Part shown: one piece after another, positions 1 through 8,865 of the stretch
Position numbering within the stretch: position 1 is the first letter of the stretch
Layout: each line of letters begins with the position of its first letter
From: Streptomyces sp. Ru62
Lineage (GTDB): Bacteria > Actinomycetota > Actinomycetes > Streptomycetales > Streptomycetaceae
NCBI RefSeq assembly: GCF_002920615.1
Contig: NZ_PQSU01000006.1
Location: 62,001-126,000, forward strand
Direction of reading: 5' to 3'
DNA length: 64,000 nucleotides
The notes under the pieces: generated by a model
What the model was told of the DNA's origin: nothing
Database searches by the model: none
Seen by the model: only the letters and a program-made list of their open reading frames with translations
Translations under genes and position numbers: made by a program

Positions 1-16
1 GACCCCGGAGGTTCCC

Positions 17-229
17 ATGGTGGTCCGGCTTCTGCGCGGTGCAGGTGTGCGGAGTACTCATCTGCACCTGGTCTCGCTCGCCTCCGTCGGCCTGTGCGTG
101 ACGTTGTGGGTGCGCGCGAAGACCGTCGACCAGGAGCAACGGGGGAACGCCGAGCGGCGCGCGCTCTTCGTGGGTCTGTGGCCGCCGACGCTGTGGCTGA
201 TCGGCGACTCGCTCGACGGTTCCGAGTGA
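17..229 (+). CDS. Small membrane protein, 70 aa
   Basis: Short protein with two hydrophobic stretches (about residues 18-36 and 49-64) separated by a charged loop, so it is probably a two-helix membrane protein. I do not recognise the family. The ATG follows a GGAGG ribosome site by five bases. Its TGA stop overlaps the GTG start of the next gene (GTGA), which predicts translational coupling. The good ribosome site and the coupled neighbour argue for a real gene despite the small size. The function is unknown; the coupling suggests it works with the DUF1990 protein. Confidence 0.65.
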   Translation: MVVRLLRGAGVRSTHLHLVSLASVGLCVTLWVRAKTVDQEQRGNAERRALFVGLWPPTLWLIGDSLDGSE

Positions 230-957
230 ACTCCTTGGGCAACTGGGTCTTCGGACGGCTCGACGCCGTACAGGTGTGGCGGGACCTCGCGGACGCGCGC
301 GTCAACTACTCGCTCGACGAGGTACGCCGGCCGTCCTGGAACATCGACGTCCACCGCACCGCGCTGCCGGCGGAGCGACCGGGCCCGCCGGAGCCGGGAG
401 GCTCATGGGAACGGGCCTGCCGCCTGGTCCGCGACTACGAGTTCTCGCCGCCGGAGATCGTGCGCGCGCTCTACGACCCCGCCGCACCCCTGCTCGGCCG
501 GGACATGCTGCTGCAGGCTCGGTTCCACGGCATGCACTTCTACTGCGGTGTGCGCGTCACCCAGGTGGTCGACGAGATGCGCGACGGGACCGACCGCGTC
601 TGGGGATGGGCGTACGAGACCCTGGAGGGCCACTTGGAACGCGGCCGGGCCACCTACGAGTTGGTGAAGCGGCAGGACACCGGCGAGGTGCTGTTCGTCG
701 TCTCGTGCCATTCGCAGGGTGCCCCGACCCTGGACCGGATCACCTTCCTCGGGTGGCGCCTGTTCGGCCGCCGCACCCAGCTGCGGTTCTATCGCAGGTG
801 TGCCGAACGGCTCCGCCTGTTCGTCGAGGCCGAGCTGCGCGGCCAGGAACCGCTGCCCGGCCGTTCCCCGGCAGTAGGCCGTCTGGTGTGCGCGCCCTCC
901 GACGCGAGGATGCACCGCGTGGACGCGCTGGCGATCCACCGGGTCGCCCCGGCGTGA
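226..957 (+). CDS. DUF1990 family protein
   Basis: 243-aa soluble protein. The GTG start at 226 overlaps the upstream stop; the longer in-frame version from 94 would run back through the upstream gene and is not needed. The DUF1990 signature is visible in the second half: a W-G-W-A-Y-E-T-L-E-G-H segment, a strand reading V-L-F-V-V-S, and a C-terminal run where a gly-arg-rich loop precedes a conserved R-F-Y-R-R-C. The family is widespread in actinobacteria and has no settled biochemical function. Coupling to the small membrane protein suggests a membrane-associated role, but this is inference. Confidence 0.75.
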   Translation: MNSLGNWVFGRLDAVQVWRDLADARVNYSLDEVRRPSWNIDVHRTALPAERPGPPEPGGSWERACRLVRDYEFSPPEIVRALYDPAAPLLGRDMLLQARFHGMHFYCGVRVTQVVDEMRDGTDRVWGWAYETLEGHLERGRATYELVKRQDTGEVLFVVSCHSQGAPTLDRITFLGWRLFGRRTQLRFYRRCAERLRLFVEAELRGQEPLPGRSPAVGRLVCAPSDARMHRVDALAIHRVAPA

Positions 958-984
958 GGGCACGCGGGCGCGTCCGCGCGGGCG

Positions 985-1677
985 ATGGTGTCGTCGGCCG
1001 CGTCCGCTTCGGCAGATCGGACGGCACCTGAAGACCTCCGTCGGGACGGCCGCGCGCGGCGGGCGGATGTGGCCGCGGGTGCGGTGCCGCGTGACGGTCT
1101 GTTCAGGGGGCCCAGGCCCGACACCGTGGTCTCGTACGAGACCGACGGAAATTACCTCACGGGCCGCTTCGACAAGAAGGCGATCGCCGCCTCCTCCTCC
1201 ATGGGGGCAGGGCTCGACCGGCTCACGGACAGCGTCGTCTACCGCTCGATGAGTGCGCCCAAGGGCAAGACCCTGGCCGACGACCCGTCGTACGTCGCCG
1301 TGGCCAACTGCCTCGGCACCGTCTTCACGGCGAACTTCGACCGTAAATACGCGCGCAACAGCAGGGCGTTGCTGGCGGCCGTCGGCACCCGGATGGGCAC
1401 CGACGGCAAGCCCGTCTCGAAGCTGTGCGCCCTGAGCGGCTCGCACAAGGACGCCGACGAACTGGCCGGGATGCTGCGTGCGTTCACTGCGAAGGGAAAG
1501 CCGTTCGAGGGCGCGACCGTCGGGGTAGAGGAGCGGGACAAGCCGATGGTCACGATGAGTTGGAAGAACCAGGCGCGGCCCGGACTCCGGGTCGGCCAGC
1601 ACCTCCTGCTCGGCTACGGGAAATGGGGCGACGCCGGATGGCAGCGCGATGTCACCATGACGGACGATCCCGTATGA
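985..1677 (+). CDS. Hypothetical protein, probably 5'-truncated
   Basis: 230-aa reading frame of unknown family. Residues from about 45 onward (starting D-T-V-V-S-Y-E-T) read like a mature extracytoplasmic protein, with mixed strands and two well-separated cysteines. The first 45 residues are low-complexity arginine/alanine sequence with no signal peptide, and the ATG at 985 has no convincing ribosome site. The true N-terminus, possibly a lipoprotein signal, seems to have been lost or shifted out of frame. It may be a pseudogene. The call rests on good codon bias in the second half only. Confidence 0.45.
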   Translation: MVSSAASASADRTAPEDLRRDGRARRADVAAGAVPRDGLFRGPRPDTVVSYETDGNYLTGRFDKKAIAASSSMGAGLDRLTDSVVYRSMSAPKGKTLADDPSYVAVANCLGTVFTANFDRKYARNSRALLAAVGTRMGTDGKPVSKLCALSGSHKDADELAGMLRAFTAKGKPFEGATVGVEERDKPMVTMSWKNQARPGLRVGQHLLLGYGKWGDAGWQRDVTMTDDPV

Positions 1678-2028
1678 GCACATCTCACCGCCACCCTTTG
1701 TATGACTTCAACAAGTCGACAGGGCTCTGAGCGTAGCTTCGCGTGTGAGACGTCGCACTACAGGGCGCTGGGATTTCTGCAACGCGGCTCGGGTGACAGC
1801 CAGTGTCCCGGGGGCCCGCTACCGGCGGCGCGGGATGGTCACCCGGGCCTCCGACGCTTCGACCCAGCGTTCCCTCGGCAGGTTCTACCACTCGATGGCA
1901 GGCCGGCTGCCATCCGGAACAGCCGAAGCCGACGCACACACAAGCGCATGGGTCGGCCATGCGGACGGGGTCTTCTCTGCGGTGCGCGCCAACTGCTCCG
2001 CCCGTCGGCGACGACCTGCCTCCATGCG
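1678..2028. other. Intergenic, no supported gene
   Basis: About 350 bases between a plus-strand and a minus-strand gene end. Several open frames cross it on both strands, but none has a ribosome site, a recognisable domain or consistent codon bias. The last 20 bases are the 3' end of the flavin monooxygenase-like gene. Confidence 0.5.
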
Positions 2029-3246
2029 TCAGAGCATCAAGCTCACACGCTCGCTGACACCGAGAAGTGACTTGCCATAGACCTCCAAGCCGACGCCGGG
2101 TACCAGCCCGGCGTGACGGGCCGCGACATTGACATCCCGCCAGATGCGCTGCAGGGCGTTGTCATCGGTGAACGCGGACGCGCCATGAGCGTTCAGCAGC
2201 ACGCTGACCGCTTCGATCACCTGCTGCACTGCAAAACCCGCACGCGCCCTGATGTGCGAACGCGCGGCAAGACCCAAAGGCTCGCCGGCTGCGGCCTCGT
2301 CCACCTCGTCCACCGCCCGGTAGACGAGCAGGCGCGCGCTTTCGAGTTTCAACGCCGCCTCGGCGACTTGCATCTGGATTCCGACCGAGTCCGCCTGGCT
2401 GTCGTACACAGTGAACGACAGCGGTTTCGTTGCGGCTGCTTCCCGGACGGCGGTCAGTGCCGCACTGCCCAGGCCCAGCAAGGGTCCGGCCAGGCAGAGT
2501 ACCAGCATCGGCCCAAACGCTGAGTCGTACAACGTCTCGTCACGCGCCGAGCGCGGATAGACGCCTTCCGCGGCTGCAGGCACCGACAGCACGCGGTGTT
2601 CGGGCACGAATACGTCCCGTCCGACGAGGGTGCCACTGGCTGTCGCCTTCATGCCCACGGTGTGCCATGTGTCCTCGAAGGTCAGATCCGAGGCGGGGAT
2701 CAGAGCAAGGGCCTGGTCCGAGATCGCGCCGCTCTCGTCCTTGAGCAACGCGCCGACTGCTGCCCACGTGGCGAAGGGGGCGCCTGAACTGTACGACCAC
2801 TTGCCGCTGACCCGCCAACCGCCCGCTACTCGCTCCCCTACCCCTGTAGGTGCCGCGACACCCGTGGTGCGCGCGTCAGGATCGGCCCCGAAGACCTCCT
2901 CCTGCGCCTTGTCCGGGAAGAGACACGCCAGCCAGTTGGTTACTGCGATGATCATCCCAACCCAGGCGGCTGAGCCGTCTCCCTCTCCCAGTACTTCGGA
3001 CACCTCTGTCAGGGTGCGCAGGTTGGTCTGGGAGCCGCCGTAACGCTTCGGAGTCAGCAACCGAAAAACCCCGGACTCGGCCATCGCATCGACAACCTCG
3101 ACCGGGAGAACACGGTCCTTCTCCCCGGCTGCGGCATGTTTGCGCAGCAACGGCTGAAGGGCCGTGGCACGCCCAACCAGTTCCGCCCTGACGTCCTGCT
3201 CGGACCGCTCGCCCTCGGTGATCGTGAAGCTTGTTCCGTTCGCCAT
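2029..3246 (-). CDS. Acyl-CoA dehydrogenase-fold flavin-dependent monooxygenase
   Basis: 405-aa protein with the acyl-CoA dehydrogenase fold: an N-terminal helical domain (residues 10-120, including S-G-V-F-R-L-L-T-P-K-R-Y-G-G), a central beta domain (125-230) and a C-terminal helical bundle (240-405). The pattern is closest to group D two-component flavin monooxygenases and related enzymes (HsaA, DszC type) rather than to beta-oxidation dehydrogenases, because no catalytic-base glutamate of the acyl-CoA type is evident. Such enzymes take reduced flavin from a partner reductase, and none is encoded beside it. The start at 3246 follows AGAAGG. The hydrolase gene upstream on the same strand is about 190 bases away, so co-transcription is possible. 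Confidence 0.8.
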   Translation of the reverse strand: MANGTSFTITEGERSEQDVRAELVGRATALQPLLRKHAAAGEKDRVLPVEVVDAMAESGVFRLLTPKRYGGSQTNLRTLTEVSEVLGEGDGSAAWVGMIIAVTNWLACLFPDKAQEEVFGADPDARTTGVAAPTGVGERVAGGWRVSGKWSYSSGAPFATWAAVGALLKDESGAISDQALALIPASDLTFEDTWHTVGMKATASGTLVGRDVFVPEHRVLSVPAAAEGVYPRSARDETLYDSAFGPMLVLCLAGPLLGLGSAALTAVREAAATKPLSFTVYDSQADSVGIQMQVAEAALKLESARLLVYRAVDEVDEAAAGEPLGLAARSHIRARAGFAVQQVIEAVSVLLNAHGASAFTDDNALQRIWRDVNVAARHAGLVPGVGLEVYGKSLLGVSERVSLML

Positions 3247-3439
3247 GTTTTCACCTTCTTGGTATTCGAGACACACGGCCCCCGGACGGAGTGCCATATG
3301 CAAGGGGAAGCTGCACGGTGCGCCGGCATCGGCACAGCTACGATGGCCGCGGCAACGCCTCACCGTCGTCATGGATGCTGGATCACGAGGTATGCGGCAC
3401 GCTCCGAGTATGTCGGCGGGTGCCCGCGGGAGCGGTTTC

Positions 3440-4228
3440 TCACCAGGCCGCATGTGCAAGCCACGAGTCGATGCGGTCGGCAACGTCCCGCCAACGAGGT
3501 TCCAGGATCAGGCTGTGTGCCCGGTCGGCCAGGTACAAGTAGTCTGCGCCGAAGTGAGCGGCGTGCTTTCGCACGAGTTCTGCGGGCGAGACGATGTCCC
3601 GTCCCCCGGCGACCATGAGCATGGGCCCACTGGCACGAGTCCTGTCCAGCTCAATAGCGGCGCCACGCTGCGCCGCTTCCCAGACCGCCTTCGGTGACTC
3701 GTCGGGCATCAGTGCGTGGTAACGGCGGGCGTCCTGCTCCGAGCAACCGTCGAAGAACCACTCCGCGGCCGTCTCGTAAGGCATCGGCGGGAAGGGAAGG
3801 GACAAGTCGACGGGAATCTGTATCGCCTCACCCCTGCTGTCCGTGCACGGGACGGGCGCAAGGAGTACCTGAGCCAGTACCACGTGGTCCTCCGCGTACT
3901 TCTGCGCCACCGCTGCCCCCATGCTGTGTGCCACAAGCACGGGTGTCTCACCCGCATACTTGACCACGATGCCAAGCTCTTCTGTCGCATCCAGCATGCT
4001 TCGCTTGACGAACTCTTCGGTGGGGAGTTCCACCGAACCCGTGTGGTTGAACCAACTGAAGGCGTAGCAGTGGCGCCCGAGGCCGGCGAAGTAGCGCGTC
4101 CAGTTGTCCCACAGCCAGCTGCCGTGGCTGCCGCCGTGGATGAACACGATGGGCGGCGATGCAGCGGGTCCGTCAGGTGCTACGTGCTCCACGAACACGC
4201 CGTCGAGCAGCAGTTGTTCGACCTTCAT
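3440..4228 (-). CDS. Alpha/beta hydrolase
   Basis: 262-aa alpha/beta hydrolase. The oxyanion loop H-G-G is at residues 31-33. The nucleophile elbow A-H-S-M-G gives Ser102, and Asp211 (G-G-R-D) and His238 (D-R-A-H-S) complete the triad. No signal peptide, so cytoplasmic. The ATG at 4228 follows AAAGGA; the longer frame to 4300 lacks a ribosome site. It lies upstream of the flavin monooxygenase-like gene on the same strand, and an oxygenase plus hydrolase pair is common in breakdown of cyclic or aromatic compounds. The substrate cannot be told from sequence. Confidence 0.8.
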   Translation of the reverse strand: MKVEQLLLDGVFVEHVAPDGPAASPPIVFIHGGSHGSWLWDNWTRYFAGLGRHCYAFSWFNHTGSVELPTEEFVKRSMLDATEELGIVVKYAGETPVLVAHSMGAAVAQKYAEDHVVLAQVLLAPVPCTDSRGEAIQIPVDLSLPFPPMPYETAAEWFFDGCSEQDARRYHALMPDESPKAVWEAAQRGAAIELDRTRASGPMLMVAGGRDIVSPAELVRKHAAHFGADYLYLADRAHSLILEPRWRDVADRIDSWLAHAAW

Positions 4229-4633
4229 CGAGATCCTTTGAGATACACGGAAGCCGATGGGAGCGCAGGAGCGCCGTGATCGGCTCCCTGACGCGGTCAC
4301 AGACGATGTCGGCTAGACACACCGTTCCACCTGTTGGGCGGGTGCCTCAGCAGGAACCCGCCCCGGCAAGGAGGAATTACTGACAGTGCACCGTACCTGG
4401 AACGCTTAGTCAAGTTACGTCGCACTCACGGGCGCCGAGAGGGAGTATGGGGCATGAGAAGTTGACCTGTTGCCTCCCGTAACGGGCAGGAGCATCCGGT
4501 TGGCATGCGGGGTATGTGCCTGACCAAGCATTCCTGATTCATCTGACCAGGCGCCAGTGGGTGGTATGCGGGGCGGCGGAAGTGAGCGGCCCGCAGGACG
4601 TCGGCTGGGCGGCGGCAGGATGCGCTCACGCCG
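4229..4633. other. Intergenic, no intact gene
   Basis: Lies between the hydrolase start and the IS110-type relic. It probably holds the promoter for the minus-strand hydrolase. An isolated AGGAGG at about 4370 is followed by no open frame. Part of the right half may be degraded insertion-sequence DNA, but nothing can be assigned. Confidence 0.4.
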
Positions 4634-5160
4634 ATGAAGGCTAGAGAGAAGGCGTTCGGCATAGCGCCGGTCCCACCCGGTGAGGCGATGGCGGACGCGA
4701 GGGACGCGTCCATCATCGCGGACGTCGCACGCGCGATGCCTCACACGCGGCGGACGATCGACGGCGAGGACCAGACGATCGCCGAGCTGGAGAGGATCGT
4801 CGCATTCGACGGCGACCCGGTCGGCGAAGCAACGGGGGGCGCGTACCGGCTCCACCGTCGGCTCGCCCAGATGGCCTCACCGGGTCGCCGACGGCCGTGC
4901 TCCACAGCACGTTGCGCACCGCTGGAACCTCGCCGCCTACGCCGGTGGAGCCCCGGCGACTGGGAGATCAACCTCGTCGATCCGCGGCGATCGGCCCTCA
5001 AGCAGGCCTTCTCCCTGTCGGCGTTCGCGGCGCTCGGCGACCTCGCCTCTCGGACCTGCTGCGACAAGAAGATCGTCCAAGGCGAGCTCGTGCAACTGCG
5101 TCCAGGAGCGCAGGTCCCACTCGAGGGATGCGTCGATGTAACGGACTCACCGCGCGAGGA
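4634..5160 (+). mobile_element. IS110-family transposase relic
   Basis: Degenerate transposase. The first 80 codons after 4634 match the RuvC-like N-terminal part of IS110 transposases (A-D-A-R-D-A-S-I-I-A-D-V-A-R followed by M-P-H-T-R-R-T-I-D). From about 4980 the C-terminal half reappears (A-L-K-Q-A-F-S-L-S-A-F-A-A-L with C-D-K-K, resembling the conserved F-L-S-A-F-A-A-L..Y-Y-D-R-K region). The middle is scrambled and short, and frames shift past 5100. No intact ends were found. It is inactive and marks an old insertion. Confidence 0.7.
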
Positions 5161-5451
5161 GCGCCATGGTGCCTTACCGCCCCGGGCGCCTCGCGACCTT
5201 CGGCGTAGAACTCCGGACGGGGTGAGGCCGTGCATCGGCAGAAGCCAGGCCACAGGCATGTCCGCGCCGGACGATCACGCAAGAAGTGCGGACGGTGGAG
5301 CATGGCAGGACGCCGGCTGTGCCCATAGCTTCGTGGTCGAGCGCCGCCCTCGGCTTGCCGTGGTCCAGCGCCGGCCCGTGGTGACCACCAGCCGGGTGCG
5401 GCTTTGCCCTCAGGCGGCGCGCAGCACTGTCCTCTTTCGTCGAAGGTTTCC

Positions 5452-6144
5452 ATGACCACCGCAACGCACGACAATCCGGCAATCCTGCTCGTCCATGGCG
5501 CCTGGCACGGCTCCTGGTGCTGGGAGAAACTCGTCCCCGAACTCACCGCTCAGGGATGGCGTGTCCTCACCGTCGATCTGCCGAGTACCTCTGCCGAACC
5601 CGGCAACACTGCAGGAATGTATGACGACGCACGTGCCGTCCGTGCGTGCCTGGACGGCATAGAAGGTCCGGTGACCGTCCTCGCGCACTCCTACGGAGGC
5701 CTGCCCGCCACGGAGGCCGTGGCCACTGCCACCAACGTGTCCCGCCTCATCTATCTCGCCGCCTTCCAGCTGGATGCCGGCGACTCCCTCGCCGGCCTGA
5801 GCGGAGGGCAGCTCCCCAGCGGAGACACCGGTACCTTGCCCGTTCCGGAGGGTCCTTCGAAGCGTTTCTACGGCGACGCCGCACCTGAGGACGCGGACCG
5901 CGCCGCGCGGCGGCTGGTACCGCAGACCGTCAGATCCTTCAGCGAACCGCTTACCGAACCGGCGTGGAAGACGGTGCCCTCCACTTACATCATCTGTGAA
6001 CAGGACGAGATCCTTCCACCGGCACTCCAAGAGACTATGGCTGCCCGCGCTGAGCGCTCATACCGACTGCCGTCCAGTCACTCCCCCTTCCTGTCCATGC
6101 CTGCCGAACTGGCCCGGTTGATCACCACTGACACCGACCGGTAG
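5452..6144 (+). CDS. Alpha/beta hydrolase (esterase-like, EstC/HNL-type family)
   Basis: 230-aa hydrolase opening with the compact H-G-A-W-H-G-S-W-C-W motif typical of salicylate-esterase and hydroxynitrile-lyase-like hydrolases. The nucleophile is Ser80 in A-H-S-Y-G-G, the acid Asp185 (C-E-Q-D) and the base His210 (S-S-H-S-P). No signal peptide. The ATG at 5452 follows GAAGG; the longer frame from 5404 reads into relic DNA. It lies just left of a decayed quinone oxidoreductase, in an island with three SDRs, so it may hydrolyse esters or lactones of the same pathway. The substrate is unknown. Confidence 0.8.
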   Translation: MTTATHDNPAILLVHGAWHGSWCWEKLVPELTAQGWRVLTVDLPSTSAEPGNTAGMYDDARAVRACLDGIEGPVTVLAHSYGGLPATEAVATATNVSRLIYLAAFQLDAGDSLAGLSGGQLPSGDTGTLPVPEGPSKRFYGDAAPEDADRAARRLVPQTVRSFSEPLTEPAWKTVPSTYIICEQDEILPPALQETMAARAERSYRLPSSHSPFLSMPAELARLITTDTDR

Positions 6145-6177
6145 AGGCCTGCTTCCGTCTCCGCAGCTCACCCCTGC

Positions 6178-6919
6178 GACATCGGGCCCGGGACGGACAC
6201 TGACCTGCGTGTAGGAGATCGCGTGATGGCGGTGACCATGCCGACGGAGCCTCGCGGTGGCGCGTACTCGCAATACCTCACCTTGCCCGCCGACGCCGTC
6301 GTACGCGCTCCCTCGGGGGTCACTCCCACAGAGGCCGCGACCCTGCCCATGAACGGTCTCACCGCCCGCCTGGCGCTCGACCTGGCCGACGTGTCCGCCG
6401 GTCAGACACTCGCCGTAGGCGCTGCGGGAGTGGTCGGCGGATACGTCATGCAGATGGCGCGGGCCGAGGGCCTCACCGTGATCGCCGACGCCGCGCCGTC
6501 GGACGAGGCGCTGGTACGCGCCCTCGGCGCCGACATGGTCGTGCTGCGTGGGCCCGGCGTCGCCCACCGGATGCTGGACGTCGTGCCCGGGGGCGTCGAC
6601 GGGTTGGTGGACGCTGCCGGCCCCGGATCGGCGGCGGTCGCCGCAGCCGTGGCAGACGGGGGTGCGATCGTCGCGCTCAGCGGCGACGGACTGCGCCCTC
6701 TCAGCCCGGCTGAACTCCGGCGCCGGTCCCTGCGCAGGTACCTCGCGTTCATCCCGGACTACCTGGGCGACCGGGGGAGGCTGGACCACCTGCTCAGGCA
6801 GGTGGAAGCCGGTGAACTCACTCCCCGCGTCGCCCGTGTCGGCTGCCGAGCGGGCCGCCGAAGCCCATCGTCTGAGGGAAGCCGGTGGCGTGCGGGGCCG
6901 GATCGTCCTGGAGTTCTGA
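6178..6919 (+). pseudogene. Quinone oxidoreductase (MDR family), 5'-truncated and frameshifted
   Basis: Codons from 6178 match residues from about 80 to the end of the intact oxidoreductase at 17640-18602: D-L-R-V-G-D-R-V-M-A, then T-L-P-M-N-G-L-T-A-R-L-A-L-D and a degenerate nucleotide-binding glycine motif. About 80 N-terminal residues are missing. Near 6835 the frame shifts by one, and the true C-terminus (A-A-E-A-H-R..G-G-V-R-G-R) continues in another frame to 6919. It cannot make a full enzyme. It is a decayed second copy or paralogue of the gene 11 kb to the right. Confidence 0.85.
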
Positions 6920-6982
6920 GCGGTCCGTCAACCCCCACGCGCTCCGGCTTCGTGGGACACGGGCGGCGGAACTCGGTGCGGC

Positions 6983-7588
6983 TCAAAAGGCGGGACTGAC
7001 ACCTGTGTGCCCGGGGTCCGCCAGACGGGCTGCAAGCAGCCCTCCGGGCCAGCTGGACTTCGGCGCCTTTCCGGGGCATCGCAGGGCCTGGTCGACCACC
7101 GCGTCACCGAGTACCACCTCGATGTCCATCCGCGGGAAACGAGCGAGCGATGCGGACAACTGCCCGTCATCATCGGCCCCGACCAGGTCGGTCGCGCCGA
7201 AGTCGGCCAGTACGCCGAGCCGGAGGAGCCGGGGCAGTGTCCCCATGCGCTCGGCGATACCGGGAGACGTGTGCAGGGCAATGGCCTCCCACACCTTCTG
7301 GACCAACGATGCAGGCCAGTCGTGCTCGGACAGGAAGTCACCGGCCGCGTCCGCTCCCTCCACCTCGAAGCGCTGCGGTCCGTCATACGCATCGGCTGTT
7401 CCCGCGTCGTGGAACAGACATGCGACGGCCAGAGCTTCGCGCTCCCGCCCCTCAAGGCCGTGCTGCCGGCCCAGGTGATCCGCCAGCAGCCAAACCCGCA
7501 CGCTGTGGTTGACGATCGCCGGCTGTAGGACGGACCGTACGTGCGCGTAGGCGGAGTCGGCGACCGCTCCGCCGAAGGAGACCTGCAT
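6983..7588 (-). CDS. HD-domain phosphohydrolase-like protein
   Basis: 201-aa protein with an HD domain. The first metal ligand is His28 (N-H-S-V-R) and the signature pair His60-Asp61 lies in C-L-F-H-D-A-G. The pattern N-H-S-x-R..F-H-D resembles the small cyanamide-hydratase-like HD proteins of actinobacteria. A later histidine (A-L-H-T-S) and an aspartate near F-G-A-T-D may complete the metal site. The ATG at 7588 is chosen because GGAAGG lies upstream; the longer frame to 7654 has none. It sits tail-to-tail with the decayed oxidoreductase. The substrate is unknown. Confidence 0.75.
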   Translation of the reverse strand: MQVSFGGAVADSAYAHVRSVLQPAIVNHSVRVWLLADHLGRQHGLEGREREALAVACLFHDAGTADAYDGPQRFEVEGADAAGDFLSEHDWPASLVQKVWEAIALHTSPGIAERMGTLPRLLRLGVLADFGATDLVGADDDGQLSASLARFPRMDIEVVLGDAVVDQALRCPGKAPKSSWPGGLLAARLADPGHTGVSPAF

Positions 7589-8240
7589 CTCTTGCCTTCC
7601 CTTGGTCCCGAGCCGCTGAAACGGCCTGCGCACCGTGACGGTGCCCGTTGCCACTGCTGCCTGCCCCCCCGCGCCCGTCGTCGCATGGCTCAGCTGCGGG
7701 CCGGTCCGCTGGGAACCGCTCGCCGTCCCTGAGTGTCAGCCAGCCCAGCCCCGAGGATGCTTAGCATGGGCAGGCCTCAGCTGCCAGAAGTCTGCGCCGC
7801 CCAGCCGCTCTCGTTCACGAGTCGGGCCTACAGCGGCCGCAGCTCGGCGACGACATAGTAGGTCAGGTTGAGCAGCCGGACCACGTCCGACTGCTCAGGC
7901 CAGACGGCCCGCTGTCCGGCGGTGGTGCAGCTGGTGAACAGGAAGACCACTGACGAACGTGCCCGTGCGCAAGGCAAGTGCGAACGGGACCTCGGCATTG
8001 CCATCGGCCTCCCGCGCGGCTTCGCACTGCCGGCGCGGGCGGCCGGGCTCCTCGGTCACCTCGCGGGTAGTCGGTTCCTGCGTAGCGGTGTGCGCGTCAA
8101 TGCCGCTCATATGTCGGCTCCCGAGTGCCGTTAGGTTGTGTGCTCGTTCTGTATGTCGAGGCCTCGGAGAGGTCAGGCCGACATGGGGTTCCGGGCAGTG
8201 ACGCAGGTGACGCGAGGCTGCAGCGCACTCTCCATCACGG
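7589..8240. other. Intergenic, possible small 3' gene fragment
   Basis: No intact gene. On the minus strand, 7960 to 7838 reads V-V-F-L-F-T-S-C-T-T and ends L-N-L-T-Y-Y-V-V-A-E-L-R-P-L before a stop, which has the look of a genuine protein C-terminus, but the frame is lost upstream. I do not recognise the protein. The rest carries no supported coding sequence. Confidence 0.35.
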
Positions 8241-8246
8241 AGAGTA

Positions 8247-8283
8247 ATTGACTGTTCATTCCGAATAAGGTATCCTGTCGTCT
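8247..8283 (+). promoter_or_regulatory. Promoter with overlapping TetR-type operator
   Basis: A -35 TTGACT (8248-8253) and -10 TATCCT (8271-8276) are separated by 17 bases. The spacer holds TGACTGTTCATTCC (8249-8262), nearly the same block found at 12515-12528 (reverse strand) and 16471-16484. The predicted transcription start coincides with the A of the TetR start codon at 8284. The repressor of this gene or its sister at 14258 is the natural candidate to bind here. Confidence 0.6.
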
Positions 8284-8865
8284 ATGGCGAGAGTCAGAGA
8301 GTTCGACACCGAATTGGCCGTCCATTCAGCAATGGAGGCTTTCCGCTGCAAGGGCTACGAAGGCACGTCGGTGCAGGACTTGGTCGACGCGACCGGAGTG
8401 GGCCGTGGGTCCCTGTACGGGGCTTTCGGCAGCAAGGAAGGGCTGTACCTGGCTGCGCTGGAGCGGTACCGGCAACTCTACGCCGTACCGCTCATTGACA
8501 TGCTGCGCGCAGGGGCCCCGGCACGTGATCTGCTGCGCGAGGTGCTGGTCGCAACGGTGGATGGAATCGTCCGGGACGGAGACCGCAAGTCCTGCCTGAT
8601 CGTGGGCGCGTCGACGGAACGGGCTTCGCAGGACCCCAAGGTCGCAGCGCATGTGCGCTCGACGACCGTTTCTCTGGAGGACGCCATCCGCGACGTGATC
8701 GCGACAGCTCAGGCAGAGGGTGAGTTGTCCGATGCGCGCGACGCCCGTGATCTGGCCCGGTACCTCATCGTGACGATGCACGGCCTGCGCGTGATGGGCG
8801 CCACGAACCCCGATCGCGCCTCGCTCATGAGTGTGGTCGACGCCGCCCTGGGTGCCCTCAACTGA
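8284..8865 (+). CDS. TetR-family regulator (sister of the one at 14258)
   Basis: 193-aa TetR repressor. The DNA-binding helix-turn-helix occupies residues 25-47 (T-S-V-Q-D-L-V-D-A-T-G-V..G-S-L-Y). The C-terminal ligand domain contains C-L-I-V-G-A, a cysteine position shared with AcuR/YxaF-like repressors. It is roughly 60% identical by eye to the regulator at 14258-14848. No ribosome site precedes the ATG, and the promoter geometry predicts a leaderless transcript. The operator-like block overlapping the promoter points to autoregulation and to control of other genes in the island. The ligand is unknown. Confidence 0.85.
   Translation: MARVREFDTELAVHSAMEAFRCKGYEGTSVQDLVDATGVGRGSLYGAFGSKEGLYLAALERYRQLYAVPLIDMLRAGAPARDLLREVLVATVDGIVRDGDRKSCLIVGASTERASQDPKVAAHVRSTTVSLEDAIRDVIATAQAEGELSDARDARDLARYLIVTMHGLRVMGATNPDRASLMSVVDAALGALN

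Noticed and set aside
403..1683. Long minus-strand frame of 426 codons opposite the DUF1990 gene
   Set aside because: It spans an intergenic gap and two plus-strand genes, has shadow composition and no start signal or domain.
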